From UMGS902 sp045538895 (lineage in GTDB: Bacteria; Bacillota; Clostridia; Oscillospirales; CAG-272): a stretch of DNA of 11,031 nt. Shown here piece after piece: positions 1 to 6,318 of this stretch. The stretch spans positions 1-11,031 of the forward strand of contig JAZQEH010000103.1 in assembly GCA_045538895.1 (NCBI GenBank). The letters run 5' to 3'. The translations under genes and the position numbers were made by a program. The notes under the pieces were generated by a model. The model saw nothing but the letters and a program-made list of their open reading frames with translations, did not search any database and was not told where the DNA came from. How positions within the stretch are numbered: position 1 is the stretch's first letter; every line of letters begins with the position of its first letter.

Positions 1-141
1 ACAGGTATGAATGCAAGTGCCGAGGGAGCAGAAACTCTCGGACGTCATCTGTATAAGGCATCACTTTTAGAAGCAATTGACAGAGACTACAACCATCCGT
101 CAATAGTACTTATGGTGCTCTTTAACGAAACGTGGGGAATA
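1..141. repeat. 141-bp terminal direct repeat, left copy
   Basis: These bases are identical to 10891-11031, the last 141 bases of the window. The repeat lies inside the GH2 coding sequence and includes the catalytic acid/base motif FNETWG. It is exact and ends precisely at both contig edges, as expected when a de Bruijn assembler writes out a closed loop with a k-mer overlap. After removing one copy the molecule is 10,890 bp. A tandem duplication, or two GH2 genes sharing this stretch, could give the same picture. Confidence 0.97.
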
Positions 142-2022
142 AAGCATGACGCACCCAAAGCGGCAGACGGCATGACCACGAATGCCTGGATGCAGTCGGT
201 CTACTATCTGACTAAAGAAAAAGCACCTCATTTGCTTGTCGAGGATATGTCCGCATGCAATGAGGACCATATTCAGCCTACAGATATTGTTACCTTCCAC
301 GAGTACCCGAACTATTATGAGCAGGCACTTGAGCTTCATCTGCGCCATGCGAATAATGCAACAGCAGGCTCCGGATTTGAGTTCCGTGACGGCTTTTCTT
401 ATGAGGGCGAGCCGCTTCTCAACTCAGAGTACGGCGGTGTAGGATGCTTTGAGGGTGACCTTGACGTTTCGCTTTGCTTTAAGTACCAGACGGACTTGTT
501 CCGTATGCATGAGATATTCAACGGTTATATCTATACCGAGCCTTATGACGTTGAGTATGAACGCAACGGATTATTCTCCTATGACCGACGCGCAAAGGTA
601 TTTCCGTACAGCGAAATTGCGTGGGGCGGCGATATGGCGGTCAGCGACCTCAATCAGCCTTGCTTTGTAGGTATTTACAATCAGCCTGCAGAGGAAATTG
701 CCGCAGGCGGCAGATTCTCTGCGGATATTGTTGCAGTTAATTTCTCGGCAAGAAAGTTTGAAAACGCCATTCTTCATTGGCGTTTTGACGCTACTGACGC
801 TTTCGGCAACTCTATTGCAACAGGACTTTCAGGAGAACTTGAAATCCCGTATTCATCATATACGGCAGAGCATTATGCCCTTGAATTTGATTTGCCCCAT
901 GAACCGTGTGTTGGTACAATAACGGTTTGGGTTGAAGAAAACGGCATAAAGATAGCAAAGAACTTTATCAATGTTATTGTAAACGGTGATATTGATGAAA
1001 CCCAGTATTTTTCAAACTCCTCTGTTGCACTCCGCAAATCGTATACCGATGCTTCGGTATACGGTAGCGGATCTGTAAATCTTGAATATGCATTGCCCGA
1101 AGATTATGACATGAGCAGTGTTACATCTATGCGTATCATTGCCGAGGTGTCATCTATGAAGGAAAGCACGATGAATTATAATATTTATAATTCAGAAACA
1201 TCGCAGACCGTCGAAGGCGGCGAGCGTCCGTCGGATATGACCGTGTACGTCAATGGCATTGAACTTAACACGGTATATCTCCCCGACAATCCACGTGATA
1301 TGCGTGCTACTCTTACTATAAATGATGAACTCAACAGCGGTTCATCGGCAGGCAATTTCGGATATCTTGTCAATATACGTGTACCCGACGGCAAGATTGA
1401 TGCGGTGCGTGAAGCGATACTTGCTGACGGCAAGATAACCGTAACTTATGAGGTAAAGGAAGATGCAGAGAACAGAAACGGCATCCGACTTTACAACAGT
1501 CAAAACGGACGCTATATGCTCAGCCCTACAGTATTGCTCAATCCTATGGACGAATACCGTAGCTATGAGAGCAATTATTCCGCCTCGGCAATACTTTCCG
1601 ACGGTGATACGCTTTCTGTACGCGGCGGTAATGTCAAAGCCTCGCTTGAGGGTGGCGTATTGACGGTCAATGGACATACCGCAAATCTCGGTGACGGTGC
1701 GCATGCTGTAGAAATTCGTGCATTTGACACACGCTACACGGTTTATGCGGACGCAAATCCTACTGCAGTTATCGAATTCTACGATGAAACAGAATTTCTT
1801 TCAAACAGTGCCTCAACTACAGGAGAGGGACTTGTTATTGCACCGGAAACATATAAATGGCTTCTCGGCGATATTGACGGTGATGAAAACCTTGATATTG
1901 CAGATGTGCTTCTTTTGATTAAAGTTATTGCAAATGGCAGTGATTGTAACGCTGACATGAATGCTGACGGTAAAATCACCCTGCTCGATGTTCTTAGATT
2001 GTTAAGAGTAGTTGTAGCATAG
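1..2022 (+). CDS. C-terminal part of secreted GH2 dockerin protein (continues from 11031)
   Basis: This open frame continues without a shift from the gene starting at 8164 once the 141-bp end overlap is merged. It supplies residues 910-1582 of a 1582-residue protein. Numbering by the joined protein, it begins in the GH2 TIM barrel. The acid/base glutamate is E952 in FNETWG and the nucleophile is E1052 in LLNSEYGG, 100 residues apart as in a normal retaining GH2 enzyme. A GH2 C-terminal Ig-like domain follows (about 1129-1239). Next is a beta-rich region of about 190 residues (1239-1426) that I cannot assign, then a linker. A type I dockerin (about 1530-1582) closes the protein. Its two calcium loops read DIDGDENLDIAD and DMNADGKITLLD, with Asp or Asn at positions 1, 3, 5 and 12, which implies docking to a cohesin on a scaffoldin or cell-surface protein. 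The in-frame ATG at base 7 (GMNAS) is internal, with no ribosome site in front, and is not a start. A terminator follows the TAG stop directly. Confidence 0.93.
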   Translation, partial: TGMNASAEGAETLGRHLYKASLLEAIDRDYNHPSIVLMVLFNETWGIKHDAPKAADGMTTNAWMQSVYYLTKEKAPHLLVEDMSACNEDHIQPTDIVTFHEYPNYYEQALELHLRHANNATAGSGFEFRDGFSYEGEPLLNSEYGGVGCFEGDLDVSLCFKYQTDLFRMHEIFNGYIYTEPYDVEYERNGLFSYDRRAKVFPYSEIAWGGDMAVSDLNQPCFVGIYNQPAEEIAAGGRFSADIVAVNFSARKFENAILHWRFDATDAFGNSIATGLSGELEIPYSSYTAEHYALEFDLPHEPCVGTITVWVEENGIKIAKNFINVIVNGDIDETQYFSNSSVALRKSYTDASVYGSGSVNLEYALPEDYDMSSVTSMRIIAEVSSMKESTMNYNIYNSETSQTVEGGERPSDMTVYVNGIELNTVYLPDNPRDMRATLTINDELNSGSSAGNFGYLVNIRVPDGKIDAVREAILADGKITVTYEVKEDAENRNGIRLYNSQNGRYMLSPTVLLNPMDEYRSYESNYSASAILSDGDTLSVRGGNVKASLEGGVLTVNGHTANLGDGAHAVEIRAFDTRYTVYADANPTAVIEFYDETEFLSNSASTTGEGLVIAPETYKWLLGDIDGDENLDIADVLLLIKVIANGSDCNADMNADGKITLLDVLRLLRVVVA

Positions 2023-2032
2023 TTAAACAATC

Positions 2033-2065
2033 AAAAAGGCGGTTGTATAAAACAACCGTCTTTTT
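2033..2065 (+). terminator. Rho-independent terminator of the GH2 operon
   Basis: A 14-bp stem pairs 2033-2046 with 2052-2065 around a 5-nt loop. Its core is GGCGGTTGT against ACAACCGTC with one G-T wobble, and it is flanked by A5 on the left and T5 on the right. It starts 10 bases after the GH2 stop codon and ends the two-gene operon that begins at 6423. The flanking A and T runs mean it could also work from the other strand. Confidence 0.93.
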
Positions 2066-2410
2066 GTATATAAAAAATTAAGAAGGACATTGGTCATTTT
2101 TATATAAAACTTTCCAAAAAGTATTAAGTTAAACCTTGCAGAAATAGACTGCTTTAGCTTGCCAAGTGCAATATCGAAGGGTAGGGGGCAAAATCTCCAC
2201 TACTTTTGCTCCCAAGACGGGCGTGGAGTATCACGCGCAAAATCGGGAAATACAAGACAGCGATAGCCACAGCTGGACAGAGTTGGGAAACGCTGGGAAA
2301 AGCCGCTGGAATAAAAAAGGGCGCTCAAATGAAGCGGAAATCTTCAAAACGCTGGCAAGAAAAGACGCGACAGCAAAACAAAAAAATACCGTGTGGTTAG
2401 GAAAAACAAA
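2066..2410. other. Gene-poor region with oriT-like inverted repeats and decayed sequence
   Basis: No convincing gene lies here. From about 2160 the base composition changes to G/A-rich. A 10-bp stem with a 10-nt loop pairs 2184-2193 (GGGGGCAAAA) with 2204-2213 (TTTTGCTCCC). A competing pairing joins CTCCAC (2195-2200) with GTGGAG (2223-2228), and a small hairpin GCGTG/CACGC spans 2221-2236. Nested inverted repeats ahead of an A-rich stretch resemble mobilisation origins, but no relaxase is present. Two overlapping frames stay open across roughly 2170-2530. They encode Lys/Arg-rich, low-complexity peptides with no recognisable domain, so this may be a remnant of a mobile element. The transfer-origin reading is speculative. 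Confidence 0.3.
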
Positions 2411-2465
2411 AAAGCAGCATTTCACTCGTGAAAAACGGTATTCTCACAGAGTGTCATGCTGCTTT
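2411..2465. terminator. Large hairpin, possible bidirectional terminator
   Basis: AAAGCAGCAT (2411-2420) pairs with ATGCTGCTTT (2456-2465). The stem continues inward through CACTC/GAGTG and GTGA/TCAC, interrupted by a 2x2 internal loop and a one-base bulge. An A-rich run precedes it and a T-rich run (TTTATTATTTT) follows, as for a rho-independent terminator that could work both ways. No gene ends immediately beside it, so it may be left over from a lost gene or belong to a structured replication or transfer region. Confidence 0.6.
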
Positions 2466-2482
2466 ATTATTTTGAAAAAACT

Positions 2483-2511
2483 TGCAAAGCCTTATGGCAC
2501 AAGGGTTTGCA
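2483..2511. repeat. Inverted repeat (11-bp arms, one mismatch)
   Basis: TGCAAAGCCTT (2483-2493) and AAGGGTTTGCA (2501-2511) form a stem with one mismatch and a 7-nt loop. It is the second of four successive hairpins between 2411 and 2618. There is no T-run directly after it, so it does not look like a terminator. Confidence 0.6.
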
Positions 2512-2525
2512 GACAAAAAGTAAAA

Positions 2526-2554
2526 GTACGCTAATTCTATCAAAATTAGCGTGC
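2526..2554. repeat. Inverted repeat (11-bp arms)
   Basis: ACGCTAATT (2528-2536) pairs perfectly with AATTAGCGT (2544-2552) across a 7-nt loop. The stem extends by a wobble and a G-C pair to 2526 and 2554. It is the third of four successive hairpins. The arms are AT-rich in the middle and no T-run follows. Confidence 0.65.
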
Positions 2555-2565
2555 TTATCTGTGTA

Positions 2566-2588
2566 AGGGTTTTAGAACCTGTACAATG
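2566..2588 (+). repeat. 23-bp direct repeat, left copy bracketing the accessory cassette
   Basis: This sequence, with core TTTTAGAACCTGTACAATG, recurs in the same orientation at 5417-5439 with 21 of 23 bases identical. The two copies enclose the AT-rich DUF2971 / XRE cassette. Each copy leads into an imperfect hairpin of similar design, so both look like members of one short repeat family. They may be element ends, attachment sites or small MITE-like units; the sequence does not decide which. Confidence 0.7.
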
Positions 2589-2618
2589 AACACATTAGAA
2601 AGTTTTGGTGCATTGTAC
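2581..2618. repeat. Imperfect hairpin inside the left bracketing repeat
   Basis: GTACAATGAACAC (2581-2593) faces GTGCATTGTAC (2608-2618) with one mismatch and one extra base. It overlaps the 23-bp repeat and ends 30 bases before the -35 box of the DUF2971 promoter. It could isolate that promoter from upstream transcription, or be an element end. Confidence 0.6.
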
Positions 2619-2648
2619 TTTAAAGGAATCATATTGTGATAAATACCG

Positions 2649-2677
2649 TTGAACTGGATACGTAGATATGTTAAAAT
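2649..2677 (+). promoter_or_regulatory. Predicted sigma-A promoter of the DUF2971 gene
   Basis: TTGAAC (2649-2654) and TAAAAT (2672-2677) are separated by 17 bp, and a TG at 2669-2670 makes an extended -10 box. The start codon lies 30 bases downstream of the -10 box, leaving room for a short leader with a GAGGTG ribosome site at 2697-2702. I see no obvious operator. Confidence 0.7.
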
Positions 2678-2707
2678 ATATATATCAAACAACATTGAGG
2701 TGAAACT

Positions 2708-3631
2708 TTGAATAAAAAAGAATGGGTGGATTCTCTGTTACAAGACTTATTTATACATAGAGTTAGAATAGAGGATGTGTTGGGTGAGTGCTTAAAGAGA
2801 GTTCCTAAAAGAACTCGGTTTTATAAATACTATTCCTTTGATTCGGATTATACGATTAATAATTTGAAGAGTGATATAATTTATTTTTCAGATCCAACCA
2901 CCGTAAATGATCCTTTTGAATGTAATTGGGGCGTTTCTACCGATGCAGCTTTTAACTTTGCGATGTCTAGTATTTTTTCAATAGATCTTTGCAATGAAAA
3001 AAATTTTTCGATTAAGAATATTTGCGAATTTGCTGCTAAAAACGGCGGGAATATTTCGCAAGCGGAAATAGATCAAGTTAAAGAGGTTGCTGCAACAGTA
3101 CCGGAAAAAATCCGTACATATTTCGCCCCAACTATGGGAATATCTTGTTTTAGTGAAACAAAAACGGATATTTTGATGTGGGCTCATTATGCGAACAAAC
3201 ATAGCGGGATTTGTGTTGAATATGACTTTTCGGAAATTTATGCGCAGGATTTGTTGTTATTTCCTGTAAACTATTCAAATCAAAGACCGCAAGCACCGCT
3301 GGAAAAGATATGGGAGTACACACAAGCAGAGGATATTGATGTAGCTCGCGAACTGGCATTTGAACTATCATATGAAGTTATGAAGAGCTTTTTAACAAAA
3401 AGCAGTAAATGGAAGTATGAGCGTGAATGGCGCATGATTATATTTGAAAACAAAGAAATCAAAAGAAAAAGAATTCTTCCGTGTGCTAAAAAAATAGTGG
3501 TAGGCAATAGTATTAGTGAAGAGCATTATCAAATAATAACACAAATTGTCAAAGAGAAAAATCTTGAGCTTGAAAAAGCTGTTTTAAGCTCTGATAAATT
3601 TGCTATAAAAACTTACAATGTGAAGCTTTAA
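2708..3631 (+). CDS. DUF2971 family protein
   Basis: This encodes a soluble protein of 307 residues with the hallmarks of the DUF2971 family. It has an N-terminal segment FYKYYSF...YFSDPTTVNDPFE (about 38-71). A central block SCFSETKTDILMWAHY (146-161) is followed by H165 and GICVEYDF (167-174). A C-terminal WKYEREWRMI block lies at 235-244. Family members are around this size, so it looks complete. No signal peptide or membrane segment is seen. The biochemical activity of the family is not known to me; members often sit in variable or mobile regions of genomes, and a defence or stress role is only a guess. The TTG start is preferred because GAGGTG lies 5 bases upstream and a good promoter is in place. 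The gene has its own promoter and terminator and is clearly AT-richer than the GH2 genes, which suggests a different origin. Confidence 0.88.
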   Translation: MNKKEWVDSLLQDLFIHRVRIEDVLGECLKRVPKRTRFYKYYSFDSDYTINNLKSDIIYFSDPTTVNDPFECNWGVSTDAAFNFAMSSIFSIDLCNEKNFSIKNICEFAAKNGGNISQAEIDQVKEVAATVPEKIRTYFAPTMGISCFSETKTDILMWAHYANKHSGICVEYDFSEIYAQDLLLFPVNYSNQRPQAPLEKIWEYTQAEDIDVARELAFELSYEVMKSFLTKSSKWKYEREWRMIIFENKEIKRKRILPCAKKIVVGNSISEEHYQIITQIVKEKNLELEKAVLSSDKFAIKTYNVKL

Positions 3632-3700
3632 GAAAAGATAATTAAAGAAAGTTTTTATGTACACTATGCCATACTGGAGAAAAAATAATTTTGAATAATG

Positions 3701-3748
3701 AAAATACCGACCAAATCTTGCATTATTGCTTTGAATGGTCGGTGTTTT
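3701..3748. terminator. Bidirectional terminator between convergent genes
   Basis: AAAATACCGACCA (3701-3713) pairs with TGGTCGGTGTTTT (3736-3748), a 13-bp stem with one T-G wobble and a 22-nt loop. A-run and T-run flanks make it usable from both strands. It lies 70 bases after the DUF2971 stop and about 100 bases past the end of the opposing minus-strand gene. The rest of 3632-3846 shows no gene. Confidence 0.85.
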
Positions 3749-3846
3749 GATAGGGTACATATCTTTTTTATAAACTGCGCCGTGCCAAGGTTTATATTGC
3801 GATATGAACTGTGCTTGACAAGACGGTAACGGTTTGCTATATATCA

Positions 3847-4461
3847 CTATTTTCTTAGTGAGCTTGTTTCCGGCAGTTGTCCTTCTTTTAAAGAAGAATA
3901 GAGTAATATTTCGTGTGTGTTTTTTAACAATTCAGTATTCATGAGTATCAAAGCGACAACAGGTTTGATATCTTCGCAAGCAATACTATTCAAAATAGAA
4001 TTTGGAATCATAATTTCGGGAACTAAACTGCGCATAGCATGATGCCAAGTGAAAAATCGCTCGTTTAAAAACGCAAGCGCTGCAAAGAAAATGCGGCTTG
4101 CTTGACGGGAAACAGATTTGTTTATCTTGAATTCGTATAAGTCCTTAGCTGTTGCAGCAATCCAGATTGCTGCATATTCTTCGTCATCTTTGGCTTCAGC
4201 AAGCATTTGTGCAGTATGAATTGTACCTTTATTGGTCGGGGATGAAAAAAGCAAAAAACTTATGGGGTCTGATTCTATCAAATCTTTTATATTTTTTGCG
4301 CTTGCATTATTTCGCCAGTCATAGCCGTAAAAATACCCCTCGTGTCTATAATCTACAAAGACCTCAGTAGCTGTTGTTGGTGAAGACGGTTCGTTAGAAA
4401 AGCGGTATGATTCATATTTCCAAGCAGCATAAATTTCTTCCCAAGTTAGTTTTTCTTTCAT
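3847..4461 (-). CDS. Hypothetical protein coupled to XRE regulator
   Basis: I do not recognise this 204-residue protein. It begins MKEKLTWEEIYAAW, is rich in aromatic and acidic residues in its first 60 positions (YRHEGYFYGYDWR), and then appears mostly helical. A moderately hydrophobic helix around 120-145 (ASRIFFAALAFLNERFF) is more likely packing core than a membrane span. No signal peptide is seen. A longer frame from 4503 exists, but the ATG at 4461 is preferred: AGGAGG sits 7 bases upstream, and this ATG overlaps the TGA stop of the XRE gene in an ATGA arrangement (4458-4461). That implies translational coupling and a shared mRNA. By context it may be the functional partner of the regulator, for example an effector or co-regulator. 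This is inference from gene order only. Confidence 0.75.
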   Translation of the reverse strand: MKEKLTWEEIYAAWKYESYRFSNEPSSPTTATEVFVDYRHEGYFYGYDWRNNASAKNIKDLIESDPISFLLFSSPTNKGTIHTAQMLAEAKDDEEYAAIWIAATAKDLYEFKINKSVSRQASRIFFAALAFLNERFFTWHHAMRSLVPEIMIPNSILNSIACEDIKPVVALILMNTELLKNTHEILLYSSLKEGQLPETSSLRK

Positions 4462-5252
4462 GATAGCTCCTCCTGAGACACGTAAAACTGCTCTAAAGTC
4501 CAATTATCAAAATGATAAGTGTTATCGCAGGATACATATATATCTGAATAAAGGAATGTAATAATATCCATATCATCAAAGATGTCGAATATCCATTCTC
4601 GCCAATAGTCGATATCTTCTATACCGTGTTCTTCCATTTCTGTGTACATGGCATCCATTAAAATTACAGATTCTTGCACAATAAGATATAGCGCAAGTTC
4701 TTGTATTACAGCGTGTGCGACAATTGGAATATTGTGATGTGCGGATTTTTTTAATGCTTTAATTGTTGATCTAAGGCAGCATAAAAACTCATAATCATAT
4801 CGCATTAAAAACTGCTCTGGTAAAACACTTTCTAATAGGGAGGCGGGTAGCTGTCCAATATGTGTACCACGCGGGTGTGATGAAAGCGCATGTAAATCTT
4901 CTTCAATATTGTCTAGAAGAATGTCGCATCCAATAGCAAATGAGATGGCTGCGGCAATGCCGTAGTTTTCACAAATATACTCTGACCAAGCATCATGCTT
5001 TTTATATTCTTCGATATCAAATAAAATACCGCTATCATTATGCTCATCGGGAAGTGCGTGCCAATTTAAAGCTTTACATATACCTTTGATTTTATCTTTG
5101 CGAATGGAGCCACCGGATTCGTAACGCCACCACGTTTTTGTTCCTACCCCTGCTTTTGAAGCGGCTTCTTCTATGGTAAGCTCAAGTTCTTTTCTTCTTG
5201 TTTTTATTAACTCGGAAATTTGTGGAGCTTCTGTGATAGTTTTTTTATCCAT
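4458..5252 (-). CDS. XRE-family helix-turn-helix protein with large C-terminal domain
   Basis: This encodes a 264-residue protein. Residues 12-64 form a Cro/C1-type HTH (LTIEEAASKAGVGTKTWWRYES holds the helix-turn-helix), ending in a KIKGICKALNW helix. The remaining 200 residues have no domain I know. They appear helical, with an acidic tract near the end (IFDIFDDMDIITFLYSD), and could sense a ligand or bind the product of the coupled downstream gene. The open frame reaches back to an ATG at 5279, but that ATG lies within the predicted operator and only 10 bases from the -10 box. The ATG at 5252 has AGAGGG 6 bases upstream and gives the better start. It is probably an autorepressor, because a palindrome and repeated TGTCA motifs cover its own promoter. 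It is the first gene of a two-gene minus-strand operon and is AT-rich like the neighbouring DUF2971 gene. Confidence 0.85.
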   Translation of the reverse strand: MDKKTITEAPQISELIKTRRKELELTIEEAASKAGVGTKTWWRYESGGSIRKDKIKGICKALNWHALPDEHNDSGILFDIEEYKKHDAWSEYICENYGIAAAISFAIGCDILLDNIEEDLHALSSHPRGTHIGQLPASLLESVLPEQFLMRYDYEFLCCLRSTIKALKKSAHHNIPIVAHAVIQELALYLIVQESVILMDAMYTEMEEHGIEDIDYWREWIFDIFDDMDIITFLYSDIYVSCDNTYHFDNWTLEQFYVSQEELS

Positions 5253-5267
5253 AATCATCCCTCTTTT

Positions 5268-5317
5268 GTGACGTGTCACTACAATGTCATTATGTCACTA
5301 ATTCAGGAGTTTGTCAA
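5268..5317 (-). promoter_or_regulatory. Promoter and operator of the XRE operon
   Basis: On the minus strand TTGACA (plus positions 5312-5317) and CATAAT (5289-5294) are exactly 17 bp apart, a near-consensus sigma-A promoter. Just downstream is a palindrome with arms GTGAC/GTCAC and a 2-bp centre (5268-5279). The octamer TGTCACTA occurs at 5274-5281 and again at 5293-5300, with a further TGTCA at 5285. The repeats overlap the -10 box and start region, where a repressor would block transcription, so self-regulation by the XRE protein is likely. Confidence 0.75.
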
Positions 5318-5381
5318 TATATTTTTAAAAATTAATTTATGTATGATAAATATGAAATCGTACAAACGGAGATGTAAAAGA

Positions 5382-5412
5382 TTTGTGTATTGTATTGATT
5401 TAGAGAAAATAG
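5382..5412. repeat. 31-bp direct repeat, copy A
   Basis: This matches 5466-5496 in the same orientation with 30 of 31 bases identical; the repeat unit spacing is 84 bp. The shared core is TTGTATTGATTTAGAGAAAA. Between the copies lies the right-hand 23-bp repeat and a short GC-richer hairpin-like stretch. It looks like a local tandem duplication, or a small insertion flanked by duplicated sequence. Confidence 0.85.
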
Positions 5413-5416
5413 AAAA

Positions 5417-5439
5417 AGGATTTTAGAACCTATACAATG
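5417..5439 (+). repeat. 23-bp direct repeat, right copy bracketing the accessory cassette
   Basis: This is 21/23 identical to 2566-2588 and in the same orientation, 2851 bp away. It continues into CACCCCC...GGTGGTG (about 5440-5461), an imperfect hairpin comparable in design to the one after the left copy. On the minus strand this segment lies just downstream of the AraC gene, where it could also act as a weak terminator. Confidence 0.7.
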
Positions 5440-5465
5440 CACCCCCAGAGAAAAATGGTGGTGTG

Positions 5466-5496
5466 TTTGTGTGTTGTATTGATTTAGAGAAAATAG
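5466..5496. repeat. 31-bp direct repeat, copy B, abutting the AraC stop codon
   Basis: This is the second copy of the repeat at 5382-5412, with one difference. Its last base is directly next to the AraC stop codon (5497-5499 on the plus strand reads TCA). The exact abutment suggests that this junction marks where the accessory DNA meets the older sugar-utilisation locus. Confidence 0.85.
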
Positions 5497-6318
5497 TCAT
5501 TGTTTATGAGAATTGCTGCGGTATTGCTTTGGTGTAACTCCGTATTTTTGCTTAAACAGGCGAGAAAAATAGTGTGCATCCTCAAAGCCGACATCCTCTG
5601 CTATTGCCGCGATTTCCATGCTTGTTTGCTCAAGCATACTGCATGCAAGGCGCAGGCGGCGTGTGAGATGATAGTCATAAGGGGAAGAGCCGTATTCTGA
5701 CTTAAAAAGCTTTATACAATAATCTATAGAGCGGAACGTGAGCGACGCTATTTCCGAATTACTGACAGTTCGGTGAATGTTTGCATCGAGAAACTCTTTT
5801 ATTTTTACAGCTTCGGGTGAATGCTTTGCGTTTTTGCAGATTTGTTGCAACCCGACAAGCAGCTCCATATAGAGTCCTGCGAGTATTCGCTGACAGTCAA
5901 TGTCGGATATGTCAGACGAGAGAAGATCAACAACACGCTCAAAAATATAGTATAGGGGTTCTCCGTCAAACAACCATTTGTCAATGCCGTAATCATTCAG
6001 CAGTCTGGAGGGGAGATTGCCGTGGTAGTTTATCCATATCTTGTGCAGCGGCGCTTCTTGTGATGAATAGTAGTCATGAGGAATTCCTGCCGGTAAAACA
6101 TATGCCTGCCCCTTTTGCACTTTGTGCATACTGCCATTCATCAGCACATAGCCTTCTCCGTCGATGATATATTCGACAACGGTAGTGTATGACATTTTCC
6201 GTCTTACACGATAGCGTGAGTCGGGAAAAGAAATTCCGATGGCACTTGCATAAAGCGGCATGCTGCTCCCACGTGAAAGCAACCGTAGTTTTTCGTTTTT
6301 TCTGATATCGTATCCCAC
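5497..6318 (-). CDS. AraC-family transcriptional regulator
   Basis: This is a cytoplasmic regulator of 273 residues, the usual size for the family. The N-terminal half (about 25-160) is a cupin-type sugar-sensing domain, with the typical segment VLMNGSMHKVQKGQAYVLPA followed by GIPHDYY. The C-terminal 100 residues hold two helix-turn-helix motifs. The second ends in the AraC signature GFEDAHYFSRLFKQKYG with VTPKQYR (244-267). The start is a GTG at 6318 with GGAG 7 bases upstream. It is divergent from the GH2 operon with only 104 bp between them, the classic layout for an activator of an adjacent carbohydrate operon. The inducer is probably a breakdown product of the GH2 substrate; this is inference from context. 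Confidence 0.92.
   Translation of the reverse strand: MGYDIRKNEKLRLLSRGSSMPLYASAIGISFPDSRYRVRRKMSYTTVVEYIIDGEGYVLMNGSMHKVQKGQAYVLPAGIPHDYYSSQEAPLHKIWINYHGNLPSRLLNDYGIDKWLFDGEPLYYIFERVVDLLSSDISDIDCQRILAGLYMELLVGLQQICKNAKHSPEAVKIKEFLDANIHRTVSNSEIASLTFRSIDYCIKLFKSEYGSSPYDYHLTRRLRLACSMLEQTSMEIAAIAEDVGFEDAHYFSRLFKQKYGVTPKQYRSNSHKQ

Noticed and set aside
1342..1704. 120-residue minus-strand frame opposite the dockerin protein
   Set aside because: It is antisense to a well-supported coding region and has no domain or regulatory signals.
7..2022. Independent gene starting at the ATG at base 7
   Set aside because: That ATG lies inside the GH2 barrel, has no ribosome binding site, and the frame is open back to base 1 and continuous with the gene ending at 11031.
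2166..2534. 122-residue open frame in the gene-poor region
   Set aside because: It encodes a Lys/Arg-rich sequence with no domain, overlaps another open frame of similar kind and runs through two hairpins; treated as decayed or non-coding sequence.
4462..4503. Upstream ATG at 4503 for the hypothetical protein
   Set aside because: It would overlap the XRE gene by 46 bases without a ribosome site, whereas the ATG at 4461 has AGGAGG and an ATGA coupling overlap.
5253..5279. Upstream ATG at 5279 for the XRE gene
   Set aside because: It sits in the operator palindrome about 10 bases from the -10 box, leaving no room for a ribosome site; the ATG at 5252 has one.
5382..5496. CRISPR array
   Set aside because: Only two repeat copies are present, with a single intervening stretch that itself contains another repeat family; no cas genes are present.
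5781..6167. 128-residue plus-strand frame opposite the AraC gene
   Set aside because: The AraC protein on the other strand has full domain support; this frame has none.
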